Shown here in pieces: positions 1-8,008 of a stretch of 35,414 nucleotides of DNA. This DNA is from JBARCX01 sp049794535. Lineage in GTDB: Bacteria > Pseudomonadota > Gammaproteobacteria > Xanthomonadales > Rhodanobacteraceae. Within the stretch, counting starts at the first letter, position 1. Every line of letters starts with the position of its first letter. The notes under the pieces are model-generated. The model was not told the DNA's origin. It ran no database searches and was given only the letters and a program-made list of their open reading frames with translations. Where the stretch lies: the NCBI GenBank assembly GCA_049794535.1, contig JBARCX010000110.1, forward strand, positions 1-35,414. Direction: 5' to 3'. Both the position numbers and the translations under genes were made by a program.

Positions 1-2
1 AC

Positions 3-680
3 AAGGGCTCGTGGTTCCTGCGCACACTGGAGCAGCGCTTCGGTCGCAAAGACTTCGATGAATACCTCAAGGGTTACTTCAATCACTTTGCGTTCCAGAG
101 CATCACCACCGAGCAGATGCTGGCGTACATGAAGCCGAACCTGATCGAAAAATACCCCGGCAAGATGAGCTGGGCTGAAGTGCAGGACTGGGTCTACGGC
201 ACCGGCATCCCGAAGAACGCACCGATTCCGGCTTCGCCACGTTTCGCTGCGATCGACAAGGAGCGCACCGACTTCCTCGCTGGCACGTTGGCTGCCGACA
301 AGCTCGATGCGAAGAGCTGGAACACACAGGAGTGGATGTACTTCCTCGACCGTCTGCCGGACGTAACCCCGCTCGACAAGATCCAGCAGCTCGATGCGGC
401 ATGGCACCTCACCGGCACGCCGAACGCCGAGATCGGTATGCGCTGGTACGTCCACGCGATCAACGCCGGTGACAGGGCCGCATGGCCCGCCGCTGCCGAA
501 CACATGACCCGCATCGGCCGCCTGTATCTCACCATGCCGCTATACAACGCGTTCGCCAAGACACCGGATGGCCTTGCGTATGCTGAGCAGGTCTACGCCA
601 AGGCCAAGGTCGGCTATCACCCACTGACCCAGCAAGCGGTGGAAGCCTTGTTCGCCAAAGCAAAAAGCGGCGCAAAGTAA
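3..680 (+). CDS. M1 family metallopeptidase, C-terminal part (5' truncated by window)
   Basis: The frame is open from the first bases of the window and ends at TAA 678-680, giving about 225 residues of the C-terminus. The start of the fragment (KGSWFLRTLEQRFG, then a Y-x2-F/F-x-F helix pattern) and the all-helical remainder match the C-terminal part of M1 aminopeptidases of the leukotriene A4 hydrolase type. The catalytic HExxH and the downstream Glu must lie upstream of the window, so activity cannot be judged. The family removes N-terminal residues from peptides. Family assignment is by remembered sequence pattern; the M1 superfamily is fairly sure, the exact subfamily less so. A strong hairpin follows 20 bp after the stop. 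Confidence 0.8.
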   Translation, partial: KGSWFLRTLEQRFGRKDFDEYLKGYFNHFAFQSITTEQMLAYMKPNLIEKYPGKMSWAEVQDWVYGTGIPKNAPIPASPRFAAIDKERTDFLAGTLAADKLDAKSWNTQEWMYFLDRLPDVTPLDKIQQLDAAWHLTGTPNAEIGMRWYVHAINAGDRAAWPAAAEHMTRIGRLYLTMPLYNAFAKTPDGLAYAEQVYAKAKVGYHPLTQQAVEALFAKAKSGAK

Positions 681-699
681 TCGGGTTCGTGCGTAACCT

Positions 700-732
700 C
701 CTGCCCGGCGAACCTTTGGGTCGTCGGGCAGG
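700..732 (+). terminator. Strong hairpin after the M1 peptidase, probable transcription end
   Basis: Arms 700-707 (CCTGCCCG) and 725-732 (CGGGCAGG) pair perfectly. The inner segments 708-714 and 718-724 extend the stem with one G-U pair and one mismatch around a TTT loop at 715-717. No T-run follows, so it may act as an mRNA 3'-end stabiliser or an imperfect terminator. Confidence 0.5.
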
Positions 733-841
733 TCTGCTGTAGCCTTCATCGATACGCGACGCGACGCCGATGACCTGTGTGGCTGGACTACGTCTCCATC
801 CACTCATCTCGCTCAGCCAACTCAATCAAAAGTGGTAAGTC

Positions 842-1837
842 ATGCCCACAAGCATCGCCAAAACACCGTCCACCCGCCCACTCTGGCAGCGCCTGCTGCT
901 TCGCCGGTTAAAGTTTCTCGCCACCGTAGCCATCGTGCTCGGCGTGGTGCTCGGCGGCAGTTACCTGTTCGCACCGCAATGGCTGATGCGCGCCAATACG
1001 ATGCGCGAAGCGATGGCCGCACAACTCGAGAAGCATTCGGTACAAGCCGGCGATACGCACTGGGTGTATTACGAAGGCGGCACCGGTCCAACCATCGTTC
1101 TGCTGCATGGCTTTGCCGCAAACAAAGAGGTCTGGCTACCGATCGCCAAGCAACTTACCGCGCATTTCCACGTGATCATCCCCGACCTGCCCGGCTGGGG
1201 TGAGTCGTCACGCAACGATGGCGCCAGTTACAACATCGATGCACAGGTCACGCGGCTGCAGGACTTCGTGCAGGCCCTGGGTTTGCAACGCGTTCTACTG
1301 GTTGGCCATTCCATGGGTGGCGCCGTCGCTGGCGTGTATGCAGCTGAGCATCCGGAGCATGTCAGCGAGCTGGCACTGGTCGACGCTTTCGGCCTGAAGT
1401 TCAACGAGAACGCATTCGCTCGCGAAGCGTTAGCCGGCAAAGATCCGTTCGTCTTCGATGACCGCGCCGGTTTCGAGCGTGCCAGTGCGCTGGCTTTCGA
1501 GAAACCACTGAATATCCCCGGTCGCTTCATCGATGTGATGGTGAAGGACAATATCCGCGATCACGCTTTCATCGAACGCACCTTCAACGAATTGCGCGAA
1601 CCCTCGCAGGAATTGTCGGTGCAGAATCGCCTCGACCAGCTCACCATGCCGGTGATGGGCCTGTGGTGCCACGACGACAAGATCATCGACATCTCAGCAC
1701 TCGACAGCCTGCGCAATGGCCTTACCCATGCACCCGCCATCAGCACCAGCGTGCTCAGTGGCTGCAACCACATGCCGATGATGGAAAAACCCGACGAGAC
1801 GGCGCAGGTGCTCACGAGTTTTGCGCTGTCGCATTGA
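842..1837 (+). CDS. Alpha/beta-hydrolase with N-terminal membrane anchor
   Basis: 331 residues. A hydrophobic segment at about residues 24-44 suggests an inner-membrane anchor or uncleaved signal. The fold signature is clear: LHGF oxyanion region at 88-91, nucleophile elbow GHSMGG with Ser157, acid in CHDD (Asp278/279), and catalytic His310 in CNHMP. It is an esterase/lipase-like or C-C hydrolase-like enzyme; the sequence does not give the substrate. The ATG at 842 is used because the anchor follows directly. The gene stands alone between a hairpin and a gene-poor region. The overlapping frame at 832-1203 is a shadow. Confidence 0.85.
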   Translation: MPTSIAKTPSTRPLWQRLLLRRLKFLATVAIVLGVVLGGSYLFAPQWLMRANTMREAMAAQLEKHSVQAGDTHWVYYEGGTGPTIVLLHGFAANKEVWLPIAKQLTAHFHVIIPDLPGWGESSRNDGASYNIDAQVTRLQDFVQALGLQRVLLVGHSMGGAVAGVYAAEHPEHVSELALVDAFGLKFNENAFAREALAGKDPFVFDDRAGFERASALAFEKPLNIPGRFIDVMVKDNIRDHAFIERTFNELREPSQELSVQNRLDQLTMPVMGLWCHDDKIIDISALDSLRNGLTHAPAISTSVLSGCNHMPMMEKPDETAQVLTSFALSH

Positions 1838-2206
1838 TGATGGAGCGGGTCGTGCAAATGTCCGCTATCGACCAATTAGTGTTGAATTAAATGGCGGAGG
1901 AATCGATGTACCAGCAATTGGCCCGCATTTCGGACATGCGGGCATAGACACGTCTAAATGTTCATTGCAAATAGAACATTGCATTGAAATCTCCCTGTAC
2001 ATCTATGCTCCATTCAACACCCACGCACGAAATTAGATTCAAAATCACGTAACTTAGCGCCTCGTCTTGCCACAACAACTTGCGCACTGCATCTATTTTC
2101 CGGCGCCGGATTGAGTTTAGCAAATGCCCACTGCAGCTCGAAAACAGACATTCGTGACAAACTCGCATCAACTACACCTGGGAACCTAGATTCTCGAATA
2201 GGAAAA
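1838..2206. other. Gene-poor AT-richer intergenic region
   Basis: No convincing gene. Two small dyads are visible: GCCCGCAT 1921-1928 with ATGCGGGC 1936-1943 (7-nt loop), and AATGTTC 1957-1963 with GAACATT 1974-1980. The first could end transcription of the hydrolase gene, but no T-run follows. Base composition falls here and stays low until about 3720. The possible 69-residue frame on the minus strand (1962-2171) has no recognisable feature. Confidence 0.5.
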
Positions 2207-3226
2207 TCAGGAGTGCTTGCGACGAGTGAGGGTTAGTACATCCACACCTTGAATCTGCGTAGAGCTCATATCGAATTTCGTAAGTGCATTCTCGCCAAGC
2301 AGTAGCGAGCACGTACTACAGACCAACGCATGGACATCGTCCAGCTCGAACGAGCCCACATTAAGACGGTCAATTAGAACCTCTTTAGCGCTTACGATTT
2401 TCCCATCGGCAACGCGTGCCGTAACATGAGTGCGCGTAATCGCGTATTTAGCTTTTGACGCGGCGAGAAAGTCGTCGTTGAGCACGACACTTGATGCCCC
2501 CGTGTCCACCACGAATGCATGCGTCCCCGATTCGCCGACGACCACTGGCGCGAAGAACTCGCTATCTAACTTGACCAGCCGTAGCTTGTCTGACTCACCG
2601 GGTACCGCCGGCTCATCAACATGTCCCACCGATTCCATGGCGATACGCTCTGCTTCGAAATACGGTCGCTGTCCATGAGCATTCAAGTACTGGTCAAACT
2701 CTGCCAAGAGTGCCAGCGCCTCGTAACGTCGGTTCTTGATAAGTAGAAGCTTGGCTAACTTACCTCGGACATCAACCAGCGAAGGCACAAGCTTTAGCGT
2801 TTTGTACGACCAATCGATCGCATCATCCACACGCCCCACCTTCGCAAGACTATCGGCATACATTCCAAAAAGGTCATAGGCACCTTCACCCATGGCAATC
2901 GCCTTTTCGAACTGCACAATGGCCGCTTCGTCCTTATCCTCGTGGTTTAGCACCATGCCAAGGTTTGCGATGGCTTTGCTATCAGTCGGCCGCAGCTTGA
3001 TGTAATCGGAGAAGGATGACTCAGCGCACGCCAAGTCCCGACTCCGCAGGCACTTCACGGCACTATCCTTAAGTTGAGACGGAGTGAGCGGCTGAGCGGA
3101 CGGCGTGGATGCTGAAGCAGTTGCCGATGAAGAAAGTGATGAGCCCGAACAGCCAATCAGAGCGAGAGCCATCATCGCCGGAATACTCGCAGCGAGCGCA
3201 CTAAGGCGCATCTTTTTCCTTGTCAT
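2207..3226 (-). CDS. Lipoprotein with TPR-like helices and retropepsin-like aspartic protease domain
   Basis: 339 residues. A signal peptide ends in a lipobox (LIGC) with Cys26 as the probable lipidated residue, followed by a Ser/Thr/Ala-rich linker (27-50). Residues about 55-185 form TPR-like helical repeats (for example the helix pairs at 68-112 and 117-150). The C-terminal domain (about 215-335) has FVVDTGAS (239-245, with Asp241 as the single catalytic Asp of a retropepsin-like monomer) and a later LLLGENAL (308-315) that fits the second hydrophobic-hydrophobic-Gly motif of clan AA proteases. Such single-domain proteases act as dimers. It probably sits in the periplasm on a membrane. Base composition is lower in GC than the flanking genes, suggesting recent acquisition. 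The substrate is unknown. Confidence 0.8.
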   Translation of the reverse strand: MTRKKMRLSALAASIPAMMALALIGCSGSSLSSSATASASTPSAQPLTPSQLKDSAVKCLRSRDLACAESSFSDYIKLRPTDSKAIANLGMVLNHEDKDEAAIVQFEKAIAMGEGAYDLFGMYADSLAKVGRVDDAIDWSYKTLKLVPSLVDVRGKLAKLLLIKNRRYEALALLAEFDQYLNAHGQRPYFEAERIAMESVGHVDEPAVPGESDKLRLVKLDSEFFAPVVVGESGTHAFVVDTGASSVVLNDDFLAASKAKYAITRTHVTARVADGKIVSAKEVLIDRLNVGSFELDDVHALVCSTCSLLLGENALTKFDMSSTQIQGVDVLTLTRRKHS

Positions 3227-3721
3227 CTAAGTTACTTCCTTCTGGTTGACGGTCGCCATATCCATAGCCCTCATCTTGGTGGCCTGCTCTTCGACACAGA
3301 ATTGCTGCATGGAAGGCCACCTATCGGCCAGTAATACCGGCCGCCGTACTTAGACACCCCCTAGCTACCTATCCTAGCTCGGAACGGATTTGGCTTGCTA
3401 TACGACGCTATCGCTAGATCGATAGGACAATCAATTAGCCATGCACGTTTGGTTCGATAGCAAATGCTTCCAACTCGCCAAGCGTACATTTCAAGCCGCA
3501 AGGTCCCTTGTTAGACAGCAGCTACCCCTTGAGAAGGCGATCGTACTTGCCTATAGAGAGAAGTGATTTTCAGCGTAACTTCATGCTCAAATCGCGCCCT
3601 ATTGGCCATAAAATGCTAGCGTATTACTGATGACTGGAACCGCGTCACATTTTCTATTTGCGTAAGCGATCATCGTATCCGCCACAATTTATTTCACCAG
3701 CATCGAGCACAGGGGGGCCTA
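3227..3721. other. 495-bp intergenic region between divergent genes, with inverted repeats
   Basis: No gene is supported. GGTGGCCT 3278-3285 pairs with AGGCCACC 3314-3321 (28-nt loop). A smaller dyad, CGGCC 3325-3329 with GGCCG 3339-3343, follows at once. CTATCG/CGATAG half-sites surround a CTAG near 3410-3425. The region must hold the promoters of both flanking genes; I could not place -35/-10 boxes with confidence. It belongs to the AT-richer patch. Confidence 0.45.
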
Positions 3722-4678
3722 ATGATCGAGCTGGAAATCCAGACTCTCTCGGAAAAGCGAGAGGGTCTTTTGATCGAAGTCGGTCGATCCGCAGTTGCAT
3801 GCGGATTTACCCTGCAAAAGCAGCGCTTGGCACAGGATGCCAATGGTGTGCTGCTGACGATGGTTGTGCGTGGACCTGAGCGTAAACAGCGCTCGCTTGA
3901 AGTGGCATTGGATGCCATTGAGCGCGTTATTAGTTTCGAAGTCTCGACGTTTGTGGAAGGCGAGTCGAAGCCACATTTTGCAGCGTCACGCACGTTTGCT
4001 TGGCCAACGGTTGCTCCCGCTCCTACACCGACCATCGAAGTTGCACCAGTCGTTGTATCGGTAGCGCCGGCCGAAAAGCTTGATGTGCCCGAGCCAGCTG
4101 CACCACCCGCTGTCCCAGTCGAATCGGAACCCCAGCAAGAGCCAGAGGCTGATTTCACCTTCGTTCTCCCACGAGCTCCTGCGCCTGAACCTGCGCCCGT
4201 GGTGATTGAGCCGTTTGTCGAACTGATCCCACTTGACCCGGACGAACAAGCCGTCGAGAAAGTGCTGCCGCAGTTAACGAACGGATATCCGCACATTTTC
4301 CCGGCGCTGCAAAAACTGGAAGCCTCGGTTATCGAGGCTGCGCGTGAGTCGTCGCTGTTGTTGGCAGGACAGCGTACGGGCGCTTGGCTGTTTGAACGTG
4401 ATTACCCACTCGACACCAAACTCAGCCTACGCGAGGCGATCGAACGCATTGGCATGCCTGCGCTACGTACGCTTGTCGAGGTTGAGCACAAAGGTGACCA
4501 ACTGCATATTCGCAATAGCCCGCTATGCAAAGAGGACGGTCATTCCAGCTGCAAATTTTTCAGTGGCTATCTGGAGGGGCTGCTCGGCCCAGCTATCGCG
4601 TCGGACAGCCTTTCGATATTCGCCGTTTGTTGCCGTAGTTGCGGCGCAACGGAGTGCGTACTGGCCATCACGGACTGA
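3722..4678 (+). CDS. ACT-like domain, Pro/Ala-rich linker and V4R-like domain protein
   Basis: 318 residues. ATG 3722 is preceded by AGGGGGG, a strong ribosome site. Residues 1-80 follow a beta-alpha-beta-beta-alpha-beta order like an ACT domain. Residues 95-170 are a Pro/Ala/Glu/Val-rich, probably disordered linker. Residues 175-318 resemble the 4-vinyl-reductase (V4R) sensor fold: a helical start, then Cys269, Cys277 in SSCKFFSGYLEGLLG, and a final CCRSCGATEC (303-312). In V4R proteins such cysteines bind metal or sense small hydrophobic ligands. I read it as a cytoplasmic sensor or adaptor with no catalytic domain; no output partner is adjacent. The V4R call rests on the Gly-Tyr-Leu-x-Gly helix and the C-terminal Cys pattern and is moderate. 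Confidence 0.65.
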   Translation: MIELEIQTLSEKREGLLIEVGRSAVACGFTLQKQRLAQDANGVLLTMVVRGPERKQRSLEVALDAIERVISFEVSTFVEGESKPHFAASRTFAWPTVAPAPTPTIEVAPVVVSVAPAEKLDVPEPAAPPAVPVESEPQQEPEADFTFVLPRAPAPEPAPVVIEPFVELIPLDPDEQAVEKVLPQLTNGYPHIFPALQKLEASVIEAARESSLLLAGQRTGAWLFERDYPLDTKLSLREAIERIGMPALRTLVEVEHKGDQLHIRNSPLCKEDGHSSCKFFSGYLEGLLGPAIASDSLSIFAVCCRSCGATECVLAITD

Positions 4679-4703
4679 CCATCTATCGGCGAGCTATTCC
4701 CTT

Positions 4704-5282
4704 TCACAGCAGCCAAGGCACCAACGCTTTTACGCGTCGCATGTAATCGGCATAGGCATCACCGAAATACTCGCCCAGCCAACGTTCCTCCAGCCGCAGC
4801 TTGCGCCAGAATGAAATGCCGACGATGGCTAGTGCGAGCAGCGCGCGCCATTCGCCAATCATCAGGCCCGTACCGAGGATGGCCAGCAACAAGCCGCTGT
4901 AGATGGGGTGCCGCACAAAGCGGTATGGGCCGCGCTCGATCAGCTCGTGATCCTGCTTGAGCTGCACCACGCCGCTCCAGTTGCGGCCGAGAATGACACG
5001 CGCCCAGCAGGCGAACAACAGGCCGGCGAACGTCATGATCAGTCCCAGCCAGACGATCCACAGCCATGACGGTATGAAATTCACATCCAGCACGGTGCCT
5101 GAAAACACCGGCAGTGGCCGCATCAATGCAACCGCCACCATGATCGGCAACCAGTATTTGCCGAAGCGCGACCACGTCGACTCGACCCGGGTCGCACGCT
5201 TGACCCCTCTCGCACTCCATATCCAGTAAGCCAACCACGCGAGCCATGCCAGTACGGTGATCTTCTCGAACGGTATCTGCAT
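4704..5282 (-). CDS. Isoprenylcysteine carboxyl methyltransferase (ICMT/PEMT)-like membrane protein
   Basis: 192 residues with four or five membrane segments (about 6-24, 44-60, 70-95, 128-158). The cofactor-binding signature of the ICMT/NnrU/phospholipid methyltransferase fold is present: GPYRFVRHPIYSG (118-130), followed by EERWLGEYFGDAYADY (165-180), where the Glu-Glu pair and the terminal Tyr are typical. Bacterial relatives methylate small hydrophobic acceptors using S-adenosylmethionine at the inner membrane; the acceptor here is unknown. It converges with the preceding V4R-like gene (25-bp gap). The frame at 4759-5331 is its shadow. Confidence 0.85.
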   Translation of the reverse strand: MQIPFEKITVLAWLAWLAYWIWSARGVKRATRVESTWSRFGKYWLPIMVAVALMRPLPVFSGTVLDVNFIPSWLWIVWLGLIMTFAGLLFACWARVILGRNWSGVVQLKQDHELIERGPYRFVRHPIYSGLLLAILGTGLMIGEWRALLALAIVGISFWRKLRLEERWLGEYFGDAYADYMRRVKALVPWLL

Positions 5283-5417
5283 GGCGTGCTCCGCAGTGAT
5301 TCAAGTCAGGCGGACTATACGGCTGGAACATCGTCCGGCGTCAGTATCTCCATCGATACTCAAGCTAGTCATGCATGCGCTCCCACTCTCATGGAGCTCC
5401 TCTCGGGCAGAAGAGTA

Positions 5418-5458
5418 TTGCCATATCGAATCCACATGTCATATATTTATGACATGTG
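5418..5458 (+). promoter_or_regulatory. Promoter with -10 box inside a perfect 11-bp inverted repeat (operator)
   Basis: CACATGTCATA (5433-5443) and TATGACATGTG (5448-5458) are perfect reverse complements around a 4-nt spacer. A plausible -35 TTGCCA lies at 5418-5423, and a -10 TATATT at 5442-5447 falls in the centre of the dyad (18-bp spacing). A protein bound here would block RNA polymerase directly, the usual arrangement for an autorepressed ArsR-type gene. The predicted transcription start (about 5454) lies after ATG 5449, which argues that translation starts at GTG 5479. Confidence 0.65.
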
Positions 5459-5478
5459 ACCTAAAGAGTTATCTTTAC

Positions 5479-5775
5479 GTGCCTGCTGGCGATCTCGATC
5501 TGTGCACCCGACTGGCGGCTATAGCGAGTCCGCAGCGCATGCGTATCCTCGCCATGCTTGCCGACGAGAACCTACATGTCAGCGAGTTGGCGCGTCGCCT
5601 TGGCATGTCACGCCCTTTGCTCTACATGCACCTGACCAAGCTGGAAGAAGCCGGTTATGTAAGCGGTCGGCTTGAGCTTTCCGATGACGGCAAGGCGATG
5701 AAGTACTTCACGCTCAAGCCATTCAAGCTAACGATTGATATCCACTCGGTCACCCGTGCCGTGGCATCCGACTGA
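5479..5775 (+). CDS. ArsR-type winged-helix transcriptional regulator
   Basis: From GTG 5479 the product is 98 residues. It starts PAGDLDLCTRLAAIASPQRM, with the helix-turn-helix in ENLHVSELARRLGMSRPLLY and the following helix MHLTKLEEAGYV, then a wing (GRLELSDDGKAMKYF). AAAGAG (5463-5468) lies 10 nt before GTG 5479. The in-frame ATG at 5449 lies inside the operator and before the likely transcription start. The Cys-rich metal site of classical ArsR/SmtB proteins (ELCVCDL) is absent, so the signal is probably not a metal bound there. A small membrane protein follows 47 bp downstream and is the likely co-transcribed target. Confidence 0.8.
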   Translation: MPAGDLDLCTRLAAIASPQRMRILAMLADENLHVSELARRLGMSRPLLYMHLTKLEEAGYVSGRLELSDDGKAMKYFTLKPFKLTIDIHSVTRAVASD

Positions 5776-5822
5776 GTCAATCAAACTCGCTAAACCATGC
5801 GCTCACACAAAGGAGTTTCACC

Positions 5823-6077
5823 ATGACCGGCAGCATCCTTTTCATATGCATCTTCATGATCCCTGTCGTCGCGATCATTGGTGGACTGGTGTATCAAACC
5901 ATCCACATGAAAGAACGCTATCGATTGCTGCGCGAGCGCCCGGGGTCGGCCGACGATGACACTAAGCGCTGGATGGCCGACAACGCGGCCAATCAACAAC
6001 AATTGCTGGCAAAACTCGATGCACTTGATCAGCGCCTCGCAGGCGTGGAAAAGACGCTTAACGAGATTCCGTCCTGA
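5823..6077 (+). CDS. Small membrane protein with C-terminal coiled coil
   Basis: 84 residues behind a good ribosome site (AAAGGAG, about 8 nt before ATG). Residues 4-25 form one transmembrane segment. Residues 30-40 are basic, then residues 49-82 have heptad spacing (LLAKLDALDQRLAGVEKTL) typical of a short coiled coil. The build recalls PspB-like phage-shock proteins, but I cannot show homology. With the ArsR-type gene just upstream it forms a two-gene unit, perhaps an envelope-stress or membrane-associated response. Confidence 0.75.
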   Translation: MTGSILFICIFMIPVVAIIGGLVYQTIHMKERYRLLRERPGSADDDTKRWMADNAANQQQLLAKLDALDQRLAGVEKTLNEIPS

Positions 6078-6160
6078 GGCATTTCTACTGAGACATGTAG
6101 CCGATGCGCGACATCCATTTGGATGTCCAATCACGCATACCGCCAGCGTCGCAAAAAATC

Positions 6161-6943
6161 TCAGTCCGCAACATCCGCTATCAGACGATCCAGTTCCGCT
6201 TTCAACGTGGCGCCATTGAGTCGCAGCCAATCACGCTGCTCGCGCCACTCGGGGAAAATAGTTTCGACCAAAGCCCAGAAACGCGGTGCGTGACTGCGTA
6301 CCCGCAGGTGACACAGCTCGTGCGCCAGCACATAACGGAGTGCAGCAGGCGGAGCCAGCGCGAGTGCGAGATCGAGGTTGATGCGATCGCGCGTATCGAG
6401 GCTGCCCCACAGGCTTTTCATGGGGCGGATTTTCAGTGCGGTGGGTGCGAGACCAAGCTGCGGTACGTAGCCGGCCATCCAACGCGATACGTCACGGCGC
6501 ATCTGCGCCTCGAAATGTGTCGCCAGCAAACCTCGCGCCACCGGCAACGCACGCGTGTGCGGCCGTGGAATCACCAGCGTGACACCGCCATCAAACGACT
6601 CGACGCGTGGATAAAGGCCTTCGGCCCAATCCAGGGTGACCAGCTCACCGCGCAGCGGGAATTCGCTGATGTGCCCGACGCGCAATGGTGGCAACGGCGG
6701 GGTGATCAGGTTCAGTTCGTCGAGCTTTTGCTCCAGCCAATCCGCGTGACTGCGCAGGAAGGCGTTCACTTGCGCCGGATGGGTGCCGTTGGGATACGTC
6801 ACCCGCGCACCCTTCGGCGTGACGGTAAGGCGCAGTCGTCGCGCGCGCGGATGCGCCGCCTTCAACACACGGATGGTGTTGCCGGCCGCCGTCGCCAGTT
6901 CCAGCCAGTCGCCTTCGAGATGCTGCGCCATGATTCTGCCCAT
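6161..6943 (-). CDS. YgjP-like (M48-type) zinc metallopeptidase domain protein
   Basis: 260 residues. The zinc motif HELCH (His208, Glu209, His212) is followed by His218 in HAPRFW, the third ligand in the YgjP/DUF45 family. Before it lies MKSLWGSLDTRDRINLD (175-191), matching the family's conserved W-G-S...I-x-L-N strand. N-terminal residues 20-130 are the family's beta-rich domain. Family members are cytosolic and their substrates are poorly known. Met1 at 6943 or Met5 at 6931 could be the start. It is convergent with the small membrane protein and in line with rdgC upstream (118-bp gap). The 281-residue plus-strand frame at 6104-6949 is a shadow. Confidence 0.88.
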   Translation of the reverse strand: MGRIMAQHLEGDWLELATAAGNTIRVLKAAHPRARRLRLTVTPKGARVTYPNGTHPAQVNAFLRSHADWLEQKLDELNLITPPLPPLRVGHISEFPLRGELVTLDWAEGLYPRVESFDGGVTLVIPRPHTRALPVARGLLATHFEAQMRRDVSRWMAGYVPQLGLAPTALKIRPMKSLWGSLDTRDRINLDLALALAPPAALRYVLAHELCHLRVRSHAPRFWALVETIFPEWREQRDWLRLNGATLKAELDRLIADVAD

Positions 6944-7061
6944 CGATAACCGGCACGCTCGCCCTTGCGGTGGCGTGCCTGGTCAGTATGTGGGGAGACC
7001 GGCACCCGGGCGCAAGGGCTTTCCGTCATGCCCCGGGGCAAAGCCTTATCTGATGCGCGTC

Positions 7062-7979
7062 TCAGTTGTCATTGGGACGCGGCAGGCCGAACCATTCCTC
7101 CAACTTGCCCAGCAAACGCTCCAATTCCAGGGTCAGCAGGGCAAAACTGGCATCCATTTCCGCTGCCGCGTCCTGGTGGCTGTCGCCCATCTCGTCCAGC
7201 ACCACATCGAGGAACTTCACCTTGCGCAGGATCAAATCCTCGCCCAAGACGAAGCTGATACGGTCGTCAAAGGTAAGGCCCAGCTGGAATACCTGTTTGC
7301 CGTTGCGCAGGTGCTCTTTCACTTCCTCTGCGTCCAGCTCCTGCCGACGACAACGGGCAATCGCACCGGTGGCGGTGGCTGGGTCACGCAGCTCGCACTC
7401 GTCACCGAACGCCAGGCCAGCCGGCAGGTTGTCATTGGCCAGCCAGTCGGTCATCAGCACGCGCGGGCCTTCCTCCGGTGCTAGCGGCACCGCTGGGAAA
7501 CTACCCAACGCTTCGCGTATCTGGGTGAGCGCGTTTTCAGCAGATTTGCGGCTGGAGGTATCCAGCACCAGCCAGCCGTGCTTCCGGTCGACATAGGCAG
7601 ACATGCGCGAGTTGCGTACGAAGGCGCGCGGCAGCAGCTCGGTAAGCACATCTTCCTTCATCCGCTTCCGTTCGCGACCACCGACCTTGCGCCCCTCTTC
7701 CTCGACGATCTTCTGCACCTTGCGATGCAGCTCGTCGTTGATCACTGCCGCCGGCAACAACTTATCTTCACCACCCACCGTGACCAGCGTGCAGTGCTTC
7801 ACGATGTGTGTGAGCGGCGCTTCTTCGCCACGACCGACCGGTGGCACAAAGCCACGAGTGAGCATCTCCAGCGGACCGCAAGGGCGCAGGCGGTGCTCGG
7901 CGAGTGCTTCATCGAGGCGGTTCAGATCTTCGGCAACAGCGGGGGAAAAGCGGAACAACGTAAGGTTACGAAAGAACAT
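7062..7979 (-). CDS. rdgC: Recombination-associated protein RdgC
   Basis: 305 residues, the usual RdgC length. The start MFFRNLTLFRF, the EALAEHRLRPCGPLEM segment, the basic RKVGGRERKRMKEDV helix with LPRAFVRNSRMSAYVD, and the C-terminal DASFALLTLELERLL are characteristic. RdgC forms a ring-shaped dimer around double-stranded DNA and limits RecA filament formation; it also acts in pilin variation in Neisseria. It appears monocistronic. Downstream, a TGCCCCGGGGCA palindrome (7029-7040), flanked by GGCTTT/AAAGCC, may form its transcription end. Confidence 0.95.
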   Translation of the reverse strand: MFFRNLTLFRFSPAVAEDLNRLDEALAEHRLRPCGPLEMLTRGFVPPVGRGEEAPLTHIVKHCTLVTVGGEDKLLPAAVINDELHRKVQKIVEEEGRKVGGRERKRMKEDVLTELLPRAFVRNSRMSAYVDRKHGWLVLDTSSRKSAENALTQIREALGSFPAVPLAPEEGPRVLMTDWLANDNLPAGLAFGDECELRDPATATGAIARCRRQELDAEEVKEHLRNGKQVFQLGLTFDDRISFVLGEDLILRKVKFLDVVLDEMGDSHQDAAAEMDASFALLTLELERLLGKLEEWFGLPRPNDN

Positions 7980-8008
7980 TCAATATCCGATGCTGAAAGA
8001 TGATTTGC

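Noticed and set aside
1962..2171. 69-residue minus-strand open frame in the AT-rich patch
   Set aside because: No ribosome site, no recognisable pattern and no neighbour to support it. Kept only as part of the intergenic description.
5257..5478. N-terminal 74-residue extension of the ArsR-type frame
   Set aside because: It runs back over the operator and promoter and into the ICMT-family gene. The regulator fold begins after GTG 5479.
6104..6949. 281-residue plus-strand open frame
   Set aside because: Antisense to the YgjP-like metallopeptidase with its zinc site. Composition is a frame artefact.
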